Assembly: GCA_964464385.1 (NCBI GenBank)
Contig: CAYXFZ010000004.1
Coordinates: 1 to 51,852, forward strand
DNA from: CAYXFZ01 sp964464385
Lineage (GTDB): Bacteria; Planctomycetota; UBA1135
Direction: 5' to 3'
DNA length: 51,852 nt
The notes below the pieces were generated by a model. The model did no database searches. It saw only the letters and a program-made list of their open reading frames with translations, and had not been told where the DNA came from. Shown one piece after another: positions 26,091 to 34,398 of this stretch. A program made the position numbers and the translations under genes. Numbering within the stretch: position 1 is the stretch's first letter; the number at the start of each line of letters is the position of its first letter.

Positions 26091-26993
26091 ATGCCCGAGT
26101 CCACTGAACTTTTGCCGATTGTTTATGCGCCGCAGGTGTTTCGCCCTCCTTCAGAGGCAGACAGCCTGATTTTTCAGGTCACCTTGGGATGTTCCTGGAA
26201 TCGCTGCACCTTTTGCGCTATGTACCGGAATAAGAATTTTCGAGTCAGGCCTTTGGAGGAAGTGAAGAAGGAAATTCGTTGGGCCAAAGAGAATGTACCC
26301 GAAGTGCGCAAGGTCTTTCTTGGAGACGGGGATGCTTTGATCGCTCGCGCCGATTTCCTCGGCGAAATTTGTGATTTTCTCCAAGAGTGCTTTCCCGATC
26401 TGCGACGCATCTCCTGCTACGCCTCGCCGCAAGCGCTGCTCTTGCGCTCGGTGGAAGAAATGGCGGAATTGCGCAAACGCGGGCTAAGCCTTTATTACTT
26501 GGGAGTGGAGAGCGGCGACGATGCCGTGCTGGCGGATTTGGAAAAGGGCGTGGATTCCAAACAAATGATTGCCGCCGGCCAGCGTGCCCATGAAGCCGGC
26601 GTGAAACTGTCCACCATGATTTTGCTGAACGCCGGAGGCCGCGCCTTGTCTCAGCAGCACGCCCGTGGTTCTGCGGAAGTGATCAACGCAATCCAGCCCA
26701 AGTTTGTCTCCACCTTGGTGATGACCCCGACCGAGGGCGCGCCCTTGGCCCAAACGGCAGCCGAGGGGAAATTCGAGGTCTTGTCGCCCGTAGAATTGGC
26801 CGCCGAGTTGCGCGAGTTTTTGTCCCACCTGAATCTCAGCGCCTCCATTTTTCGTTCCAACCACGCCAGCAACTGGCTAGCCTTGGCCGGCAATTTGCCG
26901 CGTGATCGCGAGGCCATGGTCCAGGCCTTGGATCTGGTCTTGGCTGATCCCGAACACGCGCCGTTCCGGCCGGCTTGGGCCCGCGGGCTGTAG
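26091..26993 (+). CDS. Radical SAM protein, CX4CX2C type
   Basis: This 300-residue protein has the iron-sulfur site at Cys34, Cys39 and Cys42 (LGCSWNRCTFCAMYRNKNF). Two Cys are separated by four residues, not the canonical three, a spacing seen in a group of uncharacterised bacterial and archaeal radical SAM proteins. Downstream are VFLGDGDALI, ISCYASPQALL and YYLGVESGDDAVL, as in MiaB/elongator-like and HemN-like barrels. No second cluster or extra domain is present, so it is a single-domain enzyme. The ATG at 26091 follows hldD after one base. Substrate unknown. A short hairpin without T run lies just after the stop. Confidence 0.8.
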   Translation: MPESTELLPIVYAPQVFRPPSEADSLIFQVTLGCSWNRCTFCAMYRNKNFRVRPLEEVKKEIRWAKENVPEVRKVFLGDGDALIARADFLGEICDFLQECFPDLRRISCYASPQALLLRSVEEMAELRKRGLSLYYLGVESGDDAVLADLEKGVDSKQMIAAGQRAHEAGVKLSTMILLNAGGRALSQQHARGSAEVINAIQPKFVSTLVMTPTEGAPLAQTAAEGKFEVLSPVELAAELREFLSHLNLSASIFRSNHASNWLALAGNLPRDREAMVQALDLVLADPEHAPFRPAWARGL

Positions 26994-27055
26994 GCAAAGA
27001 GCAGTAACGCCCCGGTGAGGAGGGCGTCTTCCATGGGTAACCCCAAGGAGGTCCC

Positions 27056-27487
27056 ATGCATCCATTGCTCCCGCTTCTCACTTTTTCCCTAGCTTTCGTC
27101 CCTCAAGATCCTGCCACGCCACCCTGCCCAGACTTCGGGGTCACGGATTGGCACCCCGTTGAAATGGACGCCCCCGGGTTTACCGCCTGCAAAGGCGGGA
27201 TGACGGAATTTCAGTTCGGCGGAATCCGCATCACTTGGGACGACCCGGTCTGTCCCCTTTTCATCATCATGACTCCCGCTTTTACCGAAACGGGCAAGAA
27301 AATGGGCGCCCGCATTCAGGATGTCCGCTTGGCCCGCGGCCTCAAGTTCAATTTTCACTGCGGCAACAAGGGCACCAGTTGCCACCAATCCAGTTCCGAG
27401 TCCTTCGGCTTCTACCCAGTTCACATCGAAGTGGGTTGTGACCAACCCCCTGCCCCGATCACCATCGAACCCGCGCCTGTCTCATGA
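27056..27487 (+). CDS. Small secreted Cys-rich protein
   Basis: This 143-residue protein has a signal peptide (MHPLLPLLTFSLAFVPQ) and six Cys in the mature part, probably paired in disulfides in the periplasm or outside. It has an AAGGAGGT ribosome-binding site three bases before the ATG, the strongest in the window, so it may be well translated. Segments such as GGIRITWDDPVCPLFIIMTPAF suggest a beta fold. I recognise no family. It overlaps the next secreted protein by four bases (ATGA), so the two probably function together. A 62-base gap separates it from the radical SAM gene. Confidence 0.7.
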   Translation: MHPLLPLLTFSLAFVPQDPATPPCPDFGVTDWHPVEMDAPGFTACKGGMTEFQFGGIRITWDDPVCPLFIIMTPAFTETGKKMGARIQDVRLARGLKFNFHCGNKGTSCHQSSSESFGFYPVHIEVGCDQPPAPITIEPAPVS

Positions 27488-28845
27488 AGCCTCTCCTCCT
27501 GCCCTTGGTCGCGGGAAGTTTCGCTACCGCTGCCTTTTTGGTCCCGGTACCACAGGCCGGCCCCTCCGCGCCTGCCCAAGTCTGGAATTCCTCTTCGCCA
27601 AGCTCCTCAATCCTGCCCACCGAAGAGGACAGTCGCATTCCTTTGCGCTCCGACTCCCGACCTCTTGGGTTGGTCCCTCTTTCCGGGGAGGAAGGCGCAC
27701 TCTTGGATGCCATCGCCCATGAGTCCACCCGCGGCCAGGTCATTCCGGCGGCCTTGGCCCGCCCCGGCACTGCCATCTGGGTACTCCGCCGCTTAGAAGA
27801 AGCGGATTTCCACACCAGCCAAGCCCGCTCGGTAGGTTGGCTCTTGCGCGGCGTGCTTCTCCTTCGGGATTCGCTCCCAGACGGCCTCCCCCTGCCCTTG
27901 GATTCCTACCTGAGCCGTGTCTTTGGGGCAGGCTCCTTGCATCGCTCGGCCGCCGAGGCCGTGATCTGGGCCTGGCACGGGATTCGGCTCTTGGACAGCC
28001 ACCACGAAGAGTTGGTGTCCAACACGCGCCCCTCCTTCCCAGCAGCGTCCGCGTTTCATTCCCGCCTGCACCTTGCATTATTGGAGGATCTTCTGCGTGC
28101 CTTTCTGGAAGAGGGGTCCGGTCAGCGCGTCGAGCAATCCTTGCAGGACCCTTGGCCGGAGGTCCGCTCTTTGGCCCGACGACTTCTCCTGGAGGACGGC
28201 CGTTCCTGGCAATCCATTGTCGCGGCCTCTTCCTTGGCCACCCCGACCGAAATCCGAGTCTGGGGCAACGCCCTCGCCAAGCAGTTGCCACCACAAGAGG
28301 CCGCCCAGGCCCTATTGCACCTCGAGGCCCTCACTCAGGCAGAGGAGTTGTTTTCCCCTTGGTCTCTCCTGGCCTCCCGCTCCCCAGGTGCCGTAGGAAA
28401 AGCATGGGAAGATCTCTTGGCTACGGCAGCAGTACCGGAAACCGCCCCATCCTTGGATTCCAGCTGGCAAGAGGGCAAGATCCGACAACGGGTACTTCTG
28501 GCCTTGGCGGTCGGAGCCCCGGGCGACCCCACAACCCGCGGCACTTTGGATCGAGCCACCTGGCAAGAACCCAATCCCTTAGTTCGAATCTCGGCTTGGT
28601 CGGCCTTGGCGGAAGCTGCCGACCAAAAATCGCGAAGTCTAGCCCTAGCCAGATTGCAGGCCCCCGACCGGCAGGAAGCTCTTTCTCTGGGATCCTTGGG
28701 CACGGCCCCCCTCGTGGAAGGGCTTCGCGCCCTGGCGCGGACGGCCACCCCCTCCCAACGGAGTGATTTGGTGGCGGTCCTCGGCACCCTGGGCCTGAAT
28801 CACGAAATCCAAGCCGAGTTGCGTCACATGCTCACCGGACTCTGA
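27484..28845 (+). CDS. Secreted alpha-helical (HEAT-like) protein
   Basis: This 453-residue protein has a signal peptide (MKPLLLPLVAGSFATAAFL) and an Ala/Leu-rich all-helical mature part. Repeated helix pairs such as WPEVRSLARRLLLEDG and PNPLVRISAWSALAEAAD, and the C-terminal VAVLGTLGLNHEIQAELR, look like HEAT repeats, which usually bind proteins. The start overlaps the Cys-rich gene (ATGA). A similar helical repeat protein is cut by the right end of the window. No enzyme motif is visible. Confidence 0.7.
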   Translation: MKPLLLPLVAGSFATAAFLVPVPQAGPSAPAQVWNSSSPSSSILPTEEDSRIPLRSDSRPLGLVPLSGEEGALLDAIAHESTRGQVIPAALARPGTAIWVLRRLEEADFHTSQARSVGWLLRGVLLLRDSLPDGLPLPLDSYLSRVFGAGSLHRSAAEAVIWAWHGIRLLDSHHEELVSNTRPSFPAASAFHSRLHLALLEDLLRAFLEEGSGQRVEQSLQDPWPEVRSLARRLLLEDGRSWQSIVAASSLATPTEIRVWGNALAKQLPPQEAAQALLHLEALTQAEELFSPWSLLASRSPGAVGKAWEDLLATAAVPETAPSLDSSWQEGKIRQRVLLALAVGAPGDPTTRGTLDRATWQEPNPLVRISAWSALAEAADQKSRSLALARLQAPDRQEALSLGSLGTAPLVEGLRALARTATPSQRSDLVAVLGTLGLNHEIQAELRHMLTGL

Positions 28846-28864
28846 GCTCCGCCGGCCACAAGAC

Positions 28865-30457
28865 ATGGCCGCAACGTTAGTTTCTCCGGCCATGTCCAGC
28901 CCTCAAGCGCCCGCCCCAAAGGAAACTTTTTTCCAGAGCATTTTCAATTTTCCTGGCACCTTTTGGATTGCCAACGGGATGGAAATCGTCGAGCGCTTCG
29001 CTTACTACGGTCTTCGATCCTTGCTCCCCATCTACATGGTCGTGGCCTACGAGGATGGGGGTCCTCAATTTACCCACATTGAAAAGGGAATTATTTTCGG
29101 TTGGTGGGCGATTGTTCAAAGTTTTATTCCCGTTCTCTCCGGTGGATTTGCCGACCGGTTCGGGTTCAAAAAGAACATTGCAATTGCCACCGCAATCAAA
29201 ATTGTGGGCTATCTTCTAATGGGATATGCGATTGAAATCGCTGCTGTACTCAATGGCGGCAATATGGAACTTCAGAAGGGCGCCGCTGGTGGTGATTACA
29301 CCTTCTGGGTCTTCTTCGTTGGCGCTCTCGGCCTGGCCTTTGGCACAGCTATTTTCAAACCCGGCCTGCAAGGCCTGATCGCCCTAAAAATGCCCAAGCA
29401 CAAGGCCTCCCTCGGCTGGGCCATTTTTTATCAAATGGTCAATATTGGGGCCTTCGTGGGTCCGTTGATTGGTGGAGTGCTCCGTGTCCTCGACTGGAAA
29501 CACGTTTTCCTCATGTGCACCTTTGGCATTGCCCTGAACTTCATTCCGCTTTTGTTTTTCCCAGAACCGGCAAAGAAAGAAGACAAAACGGATACGAACC
29601 AAGGGGGGCTGGCTGAGGTTCTCACAACAAGCATGGCCATTTTGGTGGACAGCATCCGCGGGTTGCTGCAGTTCCGGGTCTTGGGCTTCACCCTCGCATT
29701 TGCAGGGTTTTGGTTCATGGCCTATTCCCTCTGGGACTTCCTGCCCAATTTCATTGAGGATTGGGTGGACTCCCGCGGCCTCGCTACATGGTTGCAGTCC
29801 TGGGTCCCCATGGATGTTCCCGTGGTGAGTGGCGGAATGTTGGCGGGGGAATGGATGGTGAACTTCAATGCCTTCTTGATCATGTTCTTGGCCTTTGCCG
29901 TGGGTTGGATTACCGGCAAGATGCGCGCGCTTTCCGCAATTGTCGTCGGCATCGCCATTTCTGCTCTGTCTATCTGGATGCTGAGCCAGTCCATGAACGG
30001 TTGGTGGTGTCTTCTGGCCATTGGCGTGTTCTCCTTCGGGGAAATGTCGGCCAGCCCAACCAAAATGCGCTATTTGGCCTCCATTGCTCCGCCCGGCAAA
30101 GAAGGTCTCTACATGGGTTACGTCAACATGACGGTGGGCATCGGCTGGTCTGTCCTCAACTTTGCGGGAGGGCATATTTACGAGGACACCGGTGACAAAG
30201 TGAACTTGGCTCGCCGGCACCTTGTGGACGAGCTTGGAATGAATTTAGAAATGGTCACGGCCATCAAAAAAACCGAGGTGATGCCCATGCTCGCGGAGAA
30301 ATTAGAGCTCTCGGTAGACGGCGCCAGAGAAATGCTTTGGGACTTTTATGGCCCCTACGAATTTTGGATTTGGTTCGCTGGCGTAGGTGTTGTGTCCATG
30401 ATCGCCATGGTTTTCTACGACCGCTGGTCAAAACGGAACCCGTATCTCGAAGGCTAG
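28865..30457 (+). CDS. POT/PTR family proton-coupled peptide transporter
   Basis: This 530-residue inner-membrane transporter has about 12-14 hydrophobic segments. The proton- and peptide-binding motif appears as E40-x-x-E43-R44-F with AYYGLRSLLPIYM, followed by the cytoplasmic-loop motif GGFADRFGFKKN and YQMVNIGAFVGPLIGG in helix 5. Other family marks are FGTAIFKPGLQGLI and FSFGEMSASPTKMRYLASIAP. It should bring di- or tripeptides into the cell with protons. An insertion of about 30 residues after helix 10 (residues around VNLARRHLVDELGMNLEMV) is unusual. ATG at 28865 or 28892; neither has a clear Shine-Dalgarno sequence. It converges with the sugar transferase gene. Confidence 0.88.
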   Translation: MAATLVSPAMSSPQAPAPKETFFQSIFNFPGTFWIANGMEIVERFAYYGLRSLLPIYMVVAYEDGGPQFTHIEKGIIFGWWAIVQSFIPVLSGGFADRFGFKKNIAIATAIKIVGYLLMGYAIEIAAVLNGGNMELQKGAAGGDYTFWVFFVGALGLAFGTAIFKPGLQGLIALKMPKHKASLGWAIFYQMVNIGAFVGPLIGGVLRVLDWKHVFLMCTFGIALNFIPLLFFPEPAKKEDKTDTNQGGLAEVLTTSMAILVDSIRGLLQFRVLGFTLAFAGFWFMAYSLWDFLPNFIEDWVDSRGLATWLQSWVPMDVPVVSGGMLAGEWMVNFNAFLIMFLAFAVGWITGKMRALSAIVVGIAISALSIWMLSQSMNGWWCLLAIGVFSFGEMSASPTKMRYLASIAPPGKEGLYMGYVNMTVGIGWSVLNFAGGHIYEDTGDKVNLARRHLVDELGMNLEMVTAIKKTEVMPMLAEKLELSVDGAREMLWDFYGPYEFWIWFAGVGVVSMIAMVFYDRWSKRNPYLEG

Positions 30458-30480
30458 GAATTCCCGAATGCCGCGATCGA

Positions 30481-31923
30481 TTAACGTCCTCGGAACAGGG
30501 CGGGGACCGTCTTCAAGAGTATCTTGATGTCCAACCAAAAGGACCACTGGTCAATATAGGCTAGGTCGAGTTTAACCCATTCTTCAAATTCGGAGATTTC
30601 ATTGCGGCCCATGACCTGCCATAGACCGGTGATGCCGGGCTTGACGGAGAGTCGGCGTCGTTGCGTGCGTTCATAAAGATTCACCTCGTTGGGAATCGGA
30701 GGGCGCGGCCCCACTAAGCTCATGTCCCCCTGGATCACATTGAAAAACTGGGGAAATTCATCCAAGGAAAACTTGCGCAGAAACCCGCCCAAGGGGGTGA
30801 TCCGCGGGTCTTTCTTGACCTTGAAAACCGGCCCCTCCATCTCGTTGAGATGCGCGACTTCCTCTTTTCGCGATTCAGCGTCCGGCACCATGGACCGAAA
30901 CTTGAAACACAAGAAATTTCTTCCGTGGAGGCCCACCCGCTCCTGGCGGAACAGAACCTGACGACGACCCCCTTTCTCGAAGAAAAGGGCCGCGGCCACG
31001 GGCAACATGATCAAGGGCCCAGAGACCAAAAGAATCAGGCCGGATACCACCACGTCCATCCCGCGCTTTAGGGCTCGTTCAATATCATCCATGGGTGAGT
31101 GGGAAGCGTAAAGCGTCGTGATGTCGCCAAAGGTTTCGAATCGCCAACGCATTCCTGGGAAATAGTTTCGCGGAAGGTTGTAGCGAAGGATGATTCCTTG
31201 GGCCATAGCCGCATCCAAAAAATCACCGATATGAGGGTCATGGCCAGGGAACCCGTCAATCCAAATTTCATCCACCGGATTGTGATCCAGAAAGGCTTGA
31301 CCCTCACCGGGCGCCACAAGCCGGAGGCCTTTCTCCTCTTTCGGGGGAGTCCAAGAAGCGTGATCGGGCAGTCTTAGACCCAGAACCCGATATCCCCAAG
31401 TGCGATGCAAACCAATTCGCTCCAATAAAGGGCTTGGATCTCGGTCTGGAGTGGCAACGATGACGAGGTTTCGATAATTGTAACCGCGGCGACGAGCCAA
31501 TTTTGCAAAGCTGCGAATCACGGTACGCACCAAACCACCTGTTGCTGTATTGACCAAGGTAAAACCAAGAACCTGCGCCAAGTGTCCTGTTCCCAGTTTC
31601 AGGGAAACGGTAAAGAAAACCAGGACAAGAAAGACCATCAAGTTGACTAAAAACACGCGTGTGATTTCGCCGAACAAGCTTCGCATGCGTTGGCTTTCGT
31701 AAAGACCAAAGACCTTGTAGCCAAGAATGGTCGCCGACAAAGCAAACCCCAACATTCCGAAATGGAGGAATTCTCCGTCTTGAAAGACCGCTTCAGGGAT
31801 TTGAAACCAGATCTGCTGAATCGGCTTGTGATAAGCAATCCCCAAGGCGTAGGCCACCAGAACCATAGCGGCATCGAAATACACCAGAACGAGCTGGATC
31901 AGGATGCGGTGGCGGCGAAGCAT
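30481..31923 (-). CDS. Undecaprenyl-phosphate sugar phosphotransferase (WcaJ-type)
   Basis: This 480-residue membrane enzyme starts polysaccharide synthesis by placing a sugar-1-phosphate on the lipid carrier. The N-terminal part has four hydrophobic helices, a Rossmann-like middle (NYRNLVIVATPDR, then YRVLGLRLP), a fifth helix (MDVVVSGLILLVSGPLIML) and the catalytic domain: LFRQERVGLHGRNFLCFKFRSM, PLGGFLRKFSLDEFPQFFNV and GDMSLVGPRPP. This is the PHPT layout of WcaJ or WbaP. The donor is likely UDP-glucose or UDP-galactose; sequence cannot decide. It starts the exopolysaccharide locus. It follows a GT4 gene after 15 bases and ends 23 bases from the convergent transporter. Confidence 0.9.
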   Translation of the reverse strand: MLRRHRILIQLVLVYFDAAMVLVAYALGIAYHKPIQQIWFQIPEAVFQDGEFLHFGMLGFALSATILGYKVFGLYESQRMRSLFGEITRVFLVNLMVFLVLVFFTVSLKLGTGHLAQVLGFTLVNTATGGLVRTVIRSFAKLARRRGYNYRNLVIVATPDRDPSPLLERIGLHRTWGYRVLGLRLPDHASWTPPKEEKGLRLVAPGEGQAFLDHNPVDEIWIDGFPGHDPHIGDFLDAAMAQGIILRYNLPRNYFPGMRWRFETFGDITTLYASHSPMDDIERALKRGMDVVVSGLILLVSGPLIMLPVAAALFFEKGGRRQVLFRQERVGLHGRNFLCFKFRSMVPDAESRKEEVAHLNEMEGPVFKVKKDPRITPLGGFLRKFSLDEFPQFFNVIQGDMSLVGPRPPIPNEVNLYERTQRRRLSVKPGITGLWQVMGRNEISEFEEWVKLDLAYIDQWSFWLDIKILLKTVPALFRGR

Positions 31924-31938
31924 GGGAGGTCAGATGCC

Positions 31939-33135
31939 CTACCCGGAAGGAGGGTGCTCAGTTTTGAATTGTAAGCCGGATGGAATCCCCTGCCCGGCAA
32001 CCAAAGAGAGGAAAAGGTCTTCACGGGCCCGAATCATGCGTTTGGCACTGTATTGCTCTTCCGCAATTTTCCTGCCCCGAGCCCCCATGGCCCTGGCGGT
32101 ATCCCGATCTCGCATCAAGGCCGCAATTCGATCGGCCAAGGAAGACGCATCGTCCACGGGCACCAGGTAACCGGAGACCCCCTCTTGGATCTGTTCGTCC
32201 ACAGAGCCCACTTGCGTTGAAACCACGGGCAAACGAGAGGCCATGGCCTCCAGCACACAATTGGGGAAGGTTTCTACCGCGGACTGCGAACAAAGGACCA
32301 GCAGGTCGGCAGCGGCAAGGATCTCGGGAATGTCCTGGCGACGACCCAAGAAACGGATTGCTTTGGAAATTCCGAGTTCCTTTGCCAGGAATTCGGTGGC
32401 CCCCTGCGTAGGGCCCTCCCCCACCAACAAGAAAACCGCCTCCGGAAAATCGGGCAGCACCTTTTGGGCGGCCTGCAATAGCAGACGGTGGTTTTTTTCC
32501 GGTCGAAAAGCAGCCACATGGGCAACAACGGGGGCCTGCGGGGAAAGATTCAAATCAGCGCGCGCCGCATCCCGCCCAGAACCCTGAAAGGTCTCCAAGT
32601 CCACTCCGTTGGGAATCACCACGATGCGATCGGCGGGGAGATCCTCGTGCTGAATCAAATAACGGGCAGCTCCTTGGGCCACGGCAACATAAGCGTCATT
32701 GAAAGGAATCAACCAACGGTTTGGGCGATCCAAAATTCGCCCTCCCCGGGGATTCCGGGTGGAATGCAGGGTGGAAACGATGCCCTCCACCCCGGCAAGG
32801 CGGGCAGCAAGACGACCCCAGAACATGCGATCGCCGCCATCTCCGATGGTGCAGACCACCTGAATGCCTCGTTTTCGAATGAGCCGCCAAAGACGCCACA
32901 ACACCAAAAGATCCCACTTGTGGCGCAAAAGACGATCCACCACTTCTACACCGGCCTGGCGAACGACCGGGGCCAGATCACCAGCCTCCTTCAGGCAAGC
33001 AACCGAGGGCCGCATCCGCACCGGATCGCCCTTGGTCACAATTTCCACGACCTTGCGCTCCATGCCACCGACCCGCAGGTCGGTGAGCAAGAAAAGCACG
33101 GAGACCGGGTTGGGAGAGGGGGCTTCCGAATCCAT
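31939..33135 (-). CDS. GT4-family glycosyltransferase
   Basis: This 398-residue glycosyltransferase has the N-terminal FLLTDLRVGGMERKVVEI, where the Gly-Gly-Met-Glu loop binds acceptor and donor phosphates, and the donor domain VIPNGVDLETFQGSG, VVAHVAAFRPEKNH, FLLVGEGP, RFLGRRQDI, VETFPNCVLEAMASRLPVV and GVSGYLVPVDDA. The ATG at 33135 is preferred over an in-frame start about 25 codons earlier that would run into the divergent gene's leader. It is adjacent to the initiating transferase and probably adds a sugar to the lipid-linked chain. The next gene is divergent, with 67 bases between. Confidence 0.88.
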   Translation of the reverse strand: MDSEAPSPNPVSVLFLLTDLRVGGMERKVVEIVTKGDPVRMRPSVACLKEAGDLAPVVRQAGVEVVDRLLRHKWDLLVLWRLWRLIRKRGIQVVCTIGDGGDRMFWGRLAARLAGVEGIVSTLHSTRNPRGGRILDRPNRWLIPFNDAYVAVAQGAARYLIQHEDLPADRIVVIPNGVDLETFQGSGRDAARADLNLSPQAPVVAHVAAFRPEKNHRLLLQAAQKVLPDFPEAVFLLVGEGPTQGATEFLAKELGISKAIRFLGRRQDIPEILAAADLLVLCSQSAVETFPNCVLEAMASRLPVVSTQVGSVDEQIQEGVSGYLVPVDDASSLADRIAALMRDRDTARAMGARGRKIAEEQYSAKRMIRAREDLFLSLVAGQGIPSGLQFKTEHPPSG

Positions 33136-33192
33136 GAGAAGGGGCGGAGTGGGATCAGCCGAGCTTAGACTGTATCTTGCGCCGATTCCCAT

Positions 33193-33196
33193 GGAG
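33193..33196 (+). promoter_or_regulatory. Ribosome-binding site deciding the GT4 start
   Basis: GGAG is six bases before the ATG at 33203 and overlaps the earlier in-frame ATG at 33191, so the later ATG is preferred. Confidence 0.5.
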
Positions 33197-33202
33197 AAAA
33201 CG

Positions 33203-34372
33203 ATGGTCAAGTCTCGGGTCCTGCAGCTTCTACCTACCCTCGAACTTGGAGGGGCCGAACTCTACGTTCGTAGGCTTTGTCGACACCAAGGAGAAGGACG
33301 TTGGACACCCAGCGTTTGCTCGATGTTGCGGGGGGGGCCTGTGGAGGAACTCCTGCGGGAGGACGGCACTCCCGTTCAAGTCCTGGGGATTTCTCGTCAC
33401 TCCGCCAGTAATCCTATTTTGGCCCTTTGGGATTATTTTCGCCTTTACCGAGGGGTTCTTGCCGTTGCCCGAGAACACACCGTGAATCTCATTCAAACGC
33501 ATCTCTCGGATTGTGACTGGATCGGCATGTTGGTGGCGCGTAAGTTGAAGACCCCCGTTGTCTTAACATTTCACTCCTCCAAACTGGTGCCACCGGAACG
33601 TGCCTCGGACGAATGGCGCGCACGATTTCGCACCTGGATCCAATCCCGGGTTTACCGCCGAGCCGATGCTCTGATTGCGGTCGGATCCGACGTGGGGGAA
33701 AGTCTGCTGCAATTCCCGGGCGTTCTCCCAGGAAGAGTGCACCTCATTCCCAGCGCCATTGAAATCCCTGCAATCCCGGACCCCCGTAGGCTGGCCGAGT
33801 TGCAGGACCAACACGCTGCCTTGAGGTTGGGCTCTCCCATCTTGGTTGCGGTGGGTCGTTTGGTGGAAAGCAAGGGTCATGACCGACTCCTGGAACTCAT
33901 GCCACTCGTGCTGGAAAGACATCCTCAGGCCATTCTCTGGATTTTGGGTGGTGGGCCCGAAAAAGACAAACTGGAAGAGGCCATCTGCCGCCTTGGCCTG
34001 GAACGCCACGTCCTTTTGTTGGGGCCTCAGGACGACATCCACTCCTACCTCGCCTTGGCCGACCTGTTCGTAACTGGCACGCGTCGGGAGGGATTGGGTT
34101 TGGCCCTTGCCGAGGGCATGGCTGCCCACCTTCCAGTCGTGGCATTTCGTGTCCCTGGCGTCGTGGACATCGTCCAAGATGGGAGCAATGGTCGGCTGGT
34201 TGACGACGGGGACGGAACCGCTTTTGCCGAGGAAACGAGCCGCCTGCTGGATGATCCAGAAATGAGGCAACGGATGGGGTCCGTTGGCCGGGAAACCGCC
34301 AAACGTTTCGACATCAAGACCGTGCGAGCACAAACGGAAGCCCTCTACGATACGCTCTTGGACGTTTCCTAG
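33203..34372 (+). CDS. GT4-family glycosyltransferase
   Basis: This 389-residue GT-B enzyme starts VLQLLPTLELGGAELYVRRL, the acceptor-side Gly-Gly-Ala-Glu loop of family 4. The donor half shows VHLIPSAIEI, ILVAVGRLVESKGHDRLLEL, LWILGGGPEKDKLEEA, HVLLLGPQDDIHSYL, TGTRREGLGLALAEGMAAHLPVVAF and GSNGRLVDDGD, so the EX7E pair is present. It lies divergently next to a second GT4 gene and tail-to-tail with the flippase. It likely adds one residue of the exopolysaccharide repeat. Donor unknown. An in-frame ATG at 33191 lacks a ribosome-binding site. Confidence 0.88.
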   Translation: MVKSRVLQLLPTLELGGAELYVRRLCRHQGEGRWTPSVCSMLRGGPVEELLREDGTPVQVLGISRHSASNPILALWDYFRLYRGVLAVAREHTVNLIQTHLSDCDWIGMLVARKLKTPVVLTFHSSKLVPPERASDEWRARFRTWIQSRVYRRADALIAVGSDVGESLLQFPGVLPGRVHLIPSAIEIPAIPDPRRLAELQDQHAALRLGSPILVAVGRLVESKGHDRLLELMPLVLERHPQAILWILGGGPEKDKLEEAICRLGLERHVLLLGPQDDIHSYLALADLFVTGTRREGLGLALAEGMAAHLPVVAFRVPGVVDIVQDGSNGRLVDDGDGTAFAEETSRLLDDPEMRQRMGSVGRETAKRFDIKTVRAQTEALYDTLLDVS

Positions 34373-34398
34373 CAGGTGCTCCTTCGTTTGACAGAGGC

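Noticed and set aside
27007..27027. Hairpin ACGCCC/GGGCGT after the radical SAM gene
   Set aside because: Six-base stem with a 9-base loop and no T run on either strand.
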